The notes under the pieces: model-generated
What the model was told of the DNA's origin: nothing
What the model saw: only the letters and a program-made list of their open reading frames with translations
Database searches by the model: none
In this document: one piece after another, positions 57,418-64,000 of the stretch
How positions within the stretch are numbered: the stretch's first letter is position 1
How the letters are laid out: the number at the start of each line of letters is the position of its first letter
Origin: Gemmatimonadaceae bacterium
GTDB taxonomy: Bacteria > Latescibacterota > UBA2968 > UBA8231
Assembly: GCA_026706075.1 (NCBI GenBank)
Contig: JAPOZM010000069.1
Coordinates: 19,415-83,414 of the forward strand
DNA length: 64,000 nucleotides
Direction of reading: 5' to 3'
Position numbers and translations under genes: made by a program

Positions 57418-58475
57418 ACCTCCTCCCCGCGCAGGACCTGCGCGACCTCGGTGTCGAGTTGTTCCAGGCCTGCGGCGCCCCGGCCGCCGAGGCCGCCCTC
57501 GTGGCCGACCACCTCGTGGAAGCCAGCCTCATGGGCATCGACTCCCACGGCGTCGTGCGCTACGTGATGTACGTGGAACACTGCCTGGACGGCACGATCC
57601 AGCCCGGGGCCGCGGCGCGGGTGGTGGACGGCCGCGGCCAAGTGGCCGTGGTCGACTGCGGCATGAACTTCGGACAGGTCGGCGCCCAGCACATGACCGA
57701 CCTCGTGAGAGAGGACGCCCGGGCCGGGGGAATCGCCTTCGCCGTCAGCCTGCGCTGCCACCACGTGGGCCGTCTCGGCGCCTGGCCCCAGAAGCTGGCT
57801 GAGGCCGGCCTCTTCGGGCTGAGCGTGGCCAACAGTCACCGGCACGGCCACTTCGTCGTGCCCTGGGGCGGACGGGAGGGCCGGCTGGCCACCAACCCCC
57901 TCGCCTGGGCCGCCCCCACCGGCGGCGATCCGCTGCTGCTGGACATGTCGACGAGCATGGTCCCCGAGGGCCGCATCCGCACCGCCCTGCACGCCGGAGA
58001 GCGCCTTCCCGAGGGCCGCATCCTCAGCGGAGACGGACGGCCCACGGTCGACCCCGCCGACTTCTACGGCCCCGGCGAGGGGCCGCCGGCCGGCGCCATC
58101 CTGCCCTTCGGCGGCGACCTCGGGTACCGCGGCTTCGGCCTCGGCCTGCTGGTGGAGGTCCTCGGGGCGACGATCGCCGGCGAGCCCCTGGCCGAACCCG
58201 ACGACGGCCGCTACATCAACGGCTTCGGCATCCTCGCCATCGACCCGGCGGCGCTGAGCGGCTCCGGGGACCGCTTCCGGGAGCTGACCGGCGAGCTGCG
58301 GGACTACGTGCGCGGCTCGGCCCCGGCCCCCGGCTTCGACGAGGTGCTGATGCCCGGGGAGTGCGAGTTCCGCACCCTGCGGGAGCGCCGGCGCGAGGGC
58401 ATCCCCCTGCCCGGGGAGAGCCGCCGCCTCATCGCGGAGGTGGCGGAACAGGTCGGGGTCCGGGTGCCGTGGTAG
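57414..58475 (+). CDS. Ldh family (malate/L-lactate dehydrogenase-type) oxidoreductase
   Basis: ASLMGIDSHGVVRYVMYVEH; GMNFGQVGAQHMTDL; LLDMSTSMVPEGRIRTAL. Confidence 0.88.
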   Translation: MNLLPAQDLRDLGVELFQACGAPAAEAALVADHLVEASLMGIDSHGVVRYVMYVEHCLDGTIQPGAAARVVDGRGQVAVVDCGMNFGQVGAQHMTDLVREDARAGGIAFAVSLRCHHVGRLGAWPQKLAEAGLFGLSVANSHRHGHFVVPWGGREGRLATNPLAWAAPTGGDPLLLDMSTSMVPEGRIRTALHAGERLPEGRILSGDGRPTVDPADFYGPGEGPPAGAILPFGGDLGYRGFGLGLLVEVLGATIAGEPLAEPDDGRYINGFGILAIDPAALSGSGDRFRELTGELRDYVRGSAPAPGFDEVLMPGECEFRTLRERRREGIPLPGESRRLIAEVAEQVGVRVPW

Positions 58476-58508
58476 CAGATTTGATCACACTAACGAGGGA
58501 GACAGGAA

Positions 58509-59543
58509 ATGCAGATTTTCGACAGTTATGCTCATTTGTTGCAATGGGTGGAACAGAAGGGACACTCGCCGGAGGTGCTCGGGTACGCCCCGGACGGATC
58601 GCCGCTGATCTGTCTGCGCACCGGCGGCGACAAGACCCCGGCCATCTTCATCAGCGCCGGCAGCCACTCCACCGAGCAGGCCGGCGTCGGCGCCGCCATG
58701 GGCCTGCTGGAGTCCCTCGACACCGAGCACCAGGTCTACGTCTTCCCCAGCCGGGACCCCATGGGGATGAACGGGTACGCCTACGTCCTGGGCCTGAGCC
58801 TGGACGAGGTGCCGGAGCTGAACTCGGCGGCCGACGTGCAGGATGTCCTGAAGGCCCGCGGGGAGGTGCTCTACGAGGAGGGCGAGACCGTCCTCGCTCT
58901 CGTGGGCGAGTACGGCTATTCGACGAGGGGGCTCCTCGGGAAGTTCGAGGTGGGGGCGGAGTTCCTCGAGCCCCTCTTCGGCCGGCGCATCTTCTTTCCC
59001 TCCGGCGACGAGGGCGAGGGCACCGCCCCCTGCCAGCGGGCCTACTCCCTGATCGTGACCCCCGGGGGCGAGGTCCTGCACATCAACCGCTTCCACGACA
59101 CCGCCTGGGCCCCGGTGGAGCCGCGGTGCACGCGCAACCTCATGGCCCGCATCAACCCCGGCCTGACCCTGGACCTCCACGAGTACGGAGGCGACGGCTT
59201 CTGGTTCTCGGCCCGCCACCAGCAGACCGAGGAGGACGAGAGCTGGGAGAAGAGGATGGCCGACACGATGATCCGCGCCGTGGCCGACTCAGGCGTCGAG
59301 CTGGCCCCCCTGGGGTACATGCCGGGCCCCTTCTTCGAGGTCCAGGAGCGCGGCGTCGTCTGGCTGATCGCCCAGCAGCGGGGCGAGGGCCTGAACCTGG
59401 CCGACTACGGCGCCCGCCACTACGGGCCGGCCTTCACCATCGAGACGGGGATGAAGATGGCCGGCGGCTACGACGAGCGGGTGAGCACCTCCATGCTGGC
59501 CTCCCGGACGGCGATCTCGGTGTTCGAGGAGAGGTGGCGCTGA
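58509..59543 (+). CDS. M14-family metallopeptidase-like protein
   Basis: AIFISAGSHSTEQAGVGAAMGLLE, YVFPSRDPMGMNGYAYVLG, LTLDLHEYGGDGFWF. Confidence 0.75.
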   Translation: MQIFDSYAHLLQWVEQKGHSPEVLGYAPDGSPLICLRTGGDKTPAIFISAGSHSTEQAGVGAAMGLLESLDTEHQVYVFPSRDPMGMNGYAYVLGLSLDEVPELNSAADVQDVLKARGEVLYEEGETVLALVGEYGYSTRGLLGKFEVGAEFLEPLFGRRIFFPSGDEGEGTAPCQRAYSLIVTPGGEVLHINRFHDTAWAPVEPRCTRNLMARINPGLTLDLHEYGGDGFWFSARHQQTEEDESWEKRMADTMIRAVADSGVELAPLGYMPGPFFEVQERGVVWLIAQQRGEGLNLADYGARHYGPAFTIETGMKMAGGYDERVSTSMLASRTAISVFEERWR

Positions 59544-59550
59544 GGCGTCT

Positions 59551-60450
59551 TCAGCCCTTCTTCCTCACCGCAACCCCCATCACCCGCTCCCAGACCTTGA
59601 TCATCGCGCCCTTGGCCTCGTCGCCGTGGCCCTCGGCCAGGGCCTGGCGGTAGGTCTGCATCGCTCCCGAGGCCACGGGCATGGGGGCCCGCTCCTGGTC
59701 GGCGCGCTCCATGAGGGTGACCATGTCCTTGAAGGCGGCGCCCATGGGGTAGCCCTCGTCGAAGCGCCCCCGCAGGACGTGCTCGGCGAAGTAGTCGAAG
59801 CCGAAGCTCTGGCCCGATCCGGTGGCCACGACGCGGCGGAGCTTGTCGGGGTCGAGTCCCAGGCGCACGGCCAGGGGCAGCATCTCGGCCATGGCCGCCA
59901 CCGAGATGTTGTAGAGCACGTTGTTGGCCATCTTGGTCAGCTGGCCGTGGCCCGGGGCGCCCATGTGCACCACGAGGCTGCCGATGCGCTCCAGCAGGGG
60001 CTTCACCTCCTCGAAGGCGGCCTGGTCCCCTCCTACCATGACCGTCAGGGTCCCCGCGGCGGCGCGGTCCTCCAGGCCGGTGACCGGTGCGTCGAGGAGC
60101 CGGATGCCCCGCTCCTTCAGGCGGATCTCCATGTCGCGGGCGTGGTCGGGGTGGCAGGTGCTGCAGTCGGCGACGACGGCCCCGGCCTTCAGGGACTCCG
60201 CCAGTCCGCCGGCGCCGAGGAGCACCTGCTCCACCACGGCGCCGTCCGGCAGGGAGAGGAGGACGCGGTTGCAGCCCCGCCCGACGGAGGCCACATTCTC
60301 CACCGGCCTGACGCCGGGGCCCTCCACGGCCTCGCAGGCCGCGGCGTCGACGTCGAAGACGAGGATCTCCTCCCCGGCGCCCGCCAGGTTGGCGACCATC
60401 CTCCGGCCCATGGAACCCAGACCGATGAAGCCCACCCTGTCCGCTTGCAT
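59551..60450 (-). CDS. NAD(P)-dependent beta-hydroxyacid dehydrogenase
   Basis: VGFIGLGSMGRRMVANLAGAGEEILVFD; LDAPVTGLEDRAAAGTLTVMVGG. Confidence 0.93.
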   Translation of the reverse strand: MQADRVGFIGLGSMGRRMVANLAGAGEEILVFDVDAAACEAVEGPGVRPVENVASVGRGCNRVLLSLPDGAVVEQVLLGAGGLAESLKAGAVVADCSTCHPDHARDMEIRLKERGIRLLDAPVTGLEDRAAAGTLTVMVGGDQAAFEEVKPLLERIGSLVVHMGAPGHGQLTKMANNVLYNISVAAMAEMLPLAVRLGLDPDKLRRVVATGSGQSFGFDYFAEHVLRGRFDEGYPMGAAFKDMVTLMERADQERAPMPVASGAMQTYRQALAEGHGDEAKGAMIKVWERVMGVAVRKKG

Positions 60451-60483
60451 CAGCTCTCCGCTTCAGCTCTTGGGGATCCGCCC

Positions 60484-61053
60484 GTGAGCAGCAGCCGCCT
60501 GCGCCAGCTCGAGCGCGACGACCTCGACGAGCAGCAGAAGGCCGTCTGGGACGCCATCGTCGAGGCCCGCGGCAACGTGGCCGGCCCCTTCCGCGTCTGG
60601 CTCCACAGCGCCCCCTTCACCGACCGCGCCCAGAAGCTCGGCGCCCTGGTCCGCTACCAGACCCGCCTGGAGCCCCGGCTCTCGGAGCTGGTCATCCTGG
60701 TCACCGCCCGCGCCTGGGACTGCCAGCTCGAGTGGACCCTGCACGAGCCCTTCGCCCTCGAGGCCGGCCTGGCGCCGGAGCTGCTGGAGGCGGTCCGCCT
60801 CGGGCAGTACCCCGAGTTCGAGCGCGAGGACGAGCAGACGGTCTACGACTACGCCGCCGAGCTGGTCTACAACCGCTTCGTCCAGGAGCGCACCTTCGTC
60901 ACGGCCCGGGACCTGCTGGGCGAAGCCGGTGTCGTCGAGCTCACCGGCCTCATCGGCTACTACTCGATGGTGGCCATGTCCCTCAACGCCTTCCAGGTCC
61001 CGCTGCCCAAGGATACCAAGCCCACCCTCGTGGACTGCCCCACCTTCCGTTAG
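60484..61053 (+). CDS. Carboxymuconolactone decarboxylase family protein
   Basis: PRLSELVILVTARAWDCQLEWTLHEPFALEAGLAPELLEAVRLG. Confidence 0.85.
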   Translation: MSSSRLRQLERDDLDEQQKAVWDAIVEARGNVAGPFRVWLHSAPFTDRAQKLGALVRYQTRLEPRLSELVILVTARAWDCQLEWTLHEPFALEAGLAPELLEAVRLGQYPEFEREDEQTVYDYAAELVYNRFVQERTFVTARDLLGEAGVVELTGLIGYYSMVAMSLNAFQVPLPKDTKPTLVDCPTFR

Positions 61054-61823
61054 TCGGGCAGCCCCGCGGCGATCTCGCCGCAGGTGACCGAGCCGCACCC
61101 GAACATCTCCAGGTTGAGGATCGTCGCCCGCGTCTGCCCCAGTCCCTCGTGGGTGGCCGCCGACTCCATGCCGGTGGTGCCGTCGCGCACGATCAGCACC
61201 GCGTAGCCGCGGCGGTTCATGTCGATGGTGCCGTAGTCGCGGTGGACGATGCAGGCGTTGGTGTTGAAGCCGGCGAAGAGCAGGAACATCACCCCCTGCC
61301 CCCGGCACCACAGGTGCAGCTCCTCGCCGGTGGAGACCACCGGCTCGCCCTCGGCCGGCTGCAGGTCCGGGTGGATACGCAGGCCCGCGCGGACGTCCTC
61401 GCGCTGGGGGTCGCGCGGCTCCTCGGGCGACGCGTAGACGGCGAACTCTCCATGGCGCTGGCGGAACTCCGGCGGCGGCCAGTCCTCGTCGGCGGGCCAG
61501 GTCCTGCGGTCCCAGCCCTCGAGGCCCAGCCAGTTGGGATGCGCCTCGGCCTGCGGAGGCGAGGGAGCGTGGACGATCGGCAGGCCGGCAGATCGGCAAC
61601 GGTCGACCAGGGGCCGCAGCCGTTGCTGGATGATCTCGTCGGCCCGGGCGTGGGTGTCCTTCAGGTAGTGGCGGTCCCAGACGTCGACCAGGACGAGGGC
61701 CGTCCGCGACAGCGGAATGCGCCAGTCGAGGTGGTCGTAGGTCGTGTTCGACTCCACCCACTCGACGCCGGGATCGACGTGCCAGCGGTGGTAGCGGGGG
61801 CGGATGTGGAGAAGACGGCTCAC
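61050..61823 (-). CDS. Isochorismatase family protein
   Basis: TALVLVDVWDRHYLKD; FAGFNTNACIVHRDYGTIDMNRRGYAVLIVRDGTTG. Confidence 0.88.
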   Translation of the reverse strand: MSRLLHIRPRYHRWHVDPGVEWVESNTTYDHLDWRIPLSRTALVLVDVWDRHYLKDTHARADEIIQQRLRPLVDRCRSAGLPIVHAPSPPQAEAHPNWLGLEGWDRRTWPADEDWPPPEFRQRHGEFAVYASPEEPRDPQREDVRAGLRIHPDLQPAEGEPVVSTGEELHLWCRGQGVMFLLFAGFNTNACIVHRDYGTIDMNRRGYAVLIVRDGTTGMESAATHEGLGQTRATILNLEMFGCGSVTCGEIAAGLPD

Positions 61824-62605
61824 AGGACGAGCAGCTCGTTGCGGCAGTCGATGCGCACGGACTTCGAGTAGTGGTGGACCTCCACGCCCTCGGCCACCGG
61901 CACCGGGACGCGGAGCAGCAGCTCGGCCCAGTCGAAGCGGTGGAAGGCGATGAAGGCCAGCTCCAAGGAGCCGATCAGCTCCCCGGGCTCGACCTCCAGG
62001 TCCGGCACCAGGACCGGCCCCGTGTCCGGCTGGAAGAGGACGTCCCGCTCGTTGGCGTTGACCGTCTTCACCGGGTACTCCAGCTCCACCTCGTGGCGCC
62101 CGTTCCCGTAGCTCGTGCGCGCCACCAGGTTGCGGTTGGCGAGGATCGCCTCCACGGCCGCCGCCGAGGTCTCCAGCGGCCGGGCCTCGACGCGCTCCAC
62201 GTCGAGGCGGGCGCTCTCGAAGACCTCCTCCACGCGCACCACCTGGCGCTCCGGCTGCATGCCGAGGGACTCGACGTAGAGCGGCAGCTGCCGCCCGACG
62301 ATGTCGTAGGTCTTGAGGCTCAGGAACTCGCCGTCGTCGGAGAGGACCGGCTTGAAGTCGGCGTTCGGCTGCGGCCAGATGCCGTCCTCGGCCCCCACCG
62401 CCTCGGTCTTGCAGCTCACGCCGAGAGCGAAGCCGCGGCTCCGGCCCGAGGCCTTGCAGGTCACTGTGCACAGGCAGTCCAGGGGCACGCGGGCGTTGTT
62501 CAGCGAGTACGGCGGCGGCACGGTCACCGTCGCCGGCGGCAGCTTGTCCCTGTCGCTGCGCCACCACAGGTAGGACCGCGAGAAGTCGACGGCCGGGACG
62601 CTCAT
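61820..62605 (-). CDS. Hypothetical protein
   Basis: MSVPAVDFSRSYLWWRSDRDKLPPATVTVPPPYSLNNARVPLDC; 262 aa; overlaps neighbours by 4 nt. Confidence 0.6.
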   Translation of the reverse strand: MSVPAVDFSRSYLWWRSDRDKLPPATVTVPPPYSLNNARVPLDCLCTVTCKASGRSRGFALGVSCKTEAVGAEDGIWPQPNADFKPVLSDDGEFLSLKTYDIVGRQLPLYVESLGMQPERQVVRVEEVFESARLDVERVEARPLETSAAAVEAILANRNLVARTSYGNGRHEVELEYPVKTVNANERDVLFQPDTGPVLVPDLEVEPGELIGSLELAFIAFHRFDWAELLLRVPVPVAEGVEVHHYSKSVRIDCRNELLVL

Positions 62606-63384
62606 ACGCAGGTCCAGCCGCCGTCGACCATCAGGGCCTCGCCGGTGACGTAGGCCGAGGCGTCGGAGGCGAGGAAGACGACGGCGCCCTTGATGTCCTC
62701 GTTGTCGAGCATGCGGCCCAGGGGGCAGCGCTTCTCGTAGGCCTCGACGAAGGGGCCGGGCTGCTCGTCGAAGTAGCCCCCGGGGCAGATGCAGTTGGCG
62801 CGCACCCCCTGCTTGCCGAAGTAGTTGGCCAGGTAGCGGGTGAAGTTGATCATGCCGGCCTTGACGAAGGTGTAGTCCGGCGGCTGCCGCATGGGCGTGC
62901 CCTCGTAGAGGGTGGGGTCGTTGGCCACCACACCGTAGATGCTGGAGATGTTGATGATCGAGCCCCGGCCGCGCTCGGCCATGCCGGGCAGGAAGGCCTT
63001 GCACAGGGCGAAGAGGCCGGTCATGTTGCCGCGGGCGCTGAACTCCCAGTAGTCGGGGGTCTGCTCCTCGAAGCCGCCGCCCCGGGCGACGACGGCGGAG
63101 TTCACCAGCACGTCGGCCCGCCCGAAGCGGTCGTGGACCTGGCCGCCGAAGGCCTCGATGGAGGCGGTGTCGGTGACGTCGAGCTGCAGGGAGTGGGCCT
63201 CGTGGCCCTTGGCGCGCAGCTCGTCGGCGAAAGCCTGGTTGCGCTCCAGCGAGCGCGAGGCGGTGATCACCGTGGCTCCCGCCTCGGCCAGGGCCTCGGA
63301 GATGCTGGAGCCGAAGAGCGGCCCGGCGCCGCCGGTGACCACGGCGATGCGCCCGTCGAGTGAGAAGCGGTCGAGAATCCCCAT
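62602..63384 (-). CDS. SDR family oxidoreductase
   Basis: IAVVTGGAGPLFGSSISEALAEAGA; VLVNSAV; IINISSIYG; YTFVKAGMINFTRYLA. Confidence 0.93.
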   Translation of the reverse strand: MGILDRFSLDGRIAVVTGGAGPLFGSSISEALAEAGATVITASRSLERNQAFADELRAKGHEAHSLQLDVTDTASIEAFGGQVHDRFGRADVLVNSAVVARGGGFEEQTPDYWEFSARGNMTGLFALCKAFLPGMAERGRGSIINISSIYGVVANDPTLYEGTPMRQPPDYTFVKAGMINFTRYLANYFGKQGVRANCICPGGYFDEQPGPFVEAYEKRCPLGRMLDNEDIKGAVVFLASDASAYVTGEALMVDGGWTCV

Positions 63385-64000
63385 CAGTGCTGGTCCCTCC
63401 TCGGCAGGATCGGTTGCGCCCGCAGCTCGCGGATCAGCTCGACGAGACCGCTCACGGCGGCCTCGAGCCAGACCTCGCCCTTCTCGGGGGTCGCCTTGGT
63501 CGCGTCCCCCAGAACGCCGCTGGCCGTCTGCGAGCTCCAGTAGGGTATGAGCCGCGCCCCGGAGCCTTCGGGGTGGGTGCCGGCCAGCAGGTCGGAGCGG
63601 AAGCTCTTCGACAGGGGCGAGCGCTCGTCCACGGCCTTGTCCATCTCCACCAGCTCCGGCTTCAGCGCCAGGTAGAGGGCGGTCTCGTACTCGCCGCCGT
63701 GGGAGGTGCCGCCGTGGTCGGAGTCGCGCAGCTCGGCGCCGGCGGTCTTCGACCTGCGCAGGTCCCAGTGGCTGACGCTGGCGCAGTAGACCCGCCCCTC
63801 GTACTCCATCACCGTGAGCCGCGCCGCCAGATCCAGGGGCGAGGCGTTGCTGCCGTGGCCGTTGACGATGAGGATGCGCTCGAAGCCGTGGTGCCCCAGG
63901 CTGCAGGCCACGTCCTTCACGTAGCGGATGAAGGTGTCCCAGGTGATCGTCAGGGTGCCGTGGAAGTCCATGTGGTGGGGGCTGTACCCGTGGGGCACGG
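63384..64000 (-). CDS. Creatininase family protein, N-terminus truncated by window edge
   Basis: MPHGYSPHHMDFHGTLTITWDTFIRYVKDVACSLGHHGFERILIVNGHGSNASPLDLAAR; DSDHGGTSHGGEYETALYLAL. Confidence 0.88.
   Translation of the reverse strand, partial: VPHGYSPHHMDFHGTLTITWDTFIRYVKDVACSLGHHGFERILIVNGHGSNASPLDLAARLTVMEYEGRVYCASVSHWDLRRSKTAGAELRDSDHGGTSHGGEYETALYLALKPELVEMDKAVDERSPLSKSFRSDLLAGTHPEGSGARLIPYWSSQTASGVLGDATKATPEKGEVWLEAAVSGLVELIRELRAQPILPRRDQH

Overview
GC-rich bacterial chromosome fragment with tightly packed genes on both strands. Gene content (many Gfo/Idh/MocA, MlrC, enolase-superfamily and creatininase enzymes, NPFNP/FlgD-like tails, dockerin and beta-propeller secreted proteins) is compatible with a Latescibacterota/FCB-like environmental lineage, but taxonomy is inference only. 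Left to right: a MacB/HlyD-type efflux cassette; a metallophosphoesterase; oxidoreductase and amidohydrolase genes; a four-gene translationally coupled signalling operon (CHAD-SMP30 fusion, histidine kinase, NtrC-type regulator, coiled-coil protein); a very large secreted protein combining a FlgD-like segment, dockerin, YWTD propeller and about 14 WD40 repeats; a TPP enzyme; a DEAD-box helicase with a long leader; a low-GC island (patatin-BamA-like gene plus decayed IS3-like element) flanked by a 90-bp direct repeat; a DUF4143 ATPase with two palindromes at its start; a long catabolic cluster; and a tandem array of seven paralogous secreted CBM9/DOMON-like proteins (48.5-54.6 kb) behind a matrixin-type protease and another secreted protein. 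A second catabolic cluster ends the window. The seven-paralog array, built from a duplicated three-gene unit with mosaic near-identical blocks, is the best candidate for an undescribed system. All calls come from reading the sequence and supplied ORFs; no database search was run.
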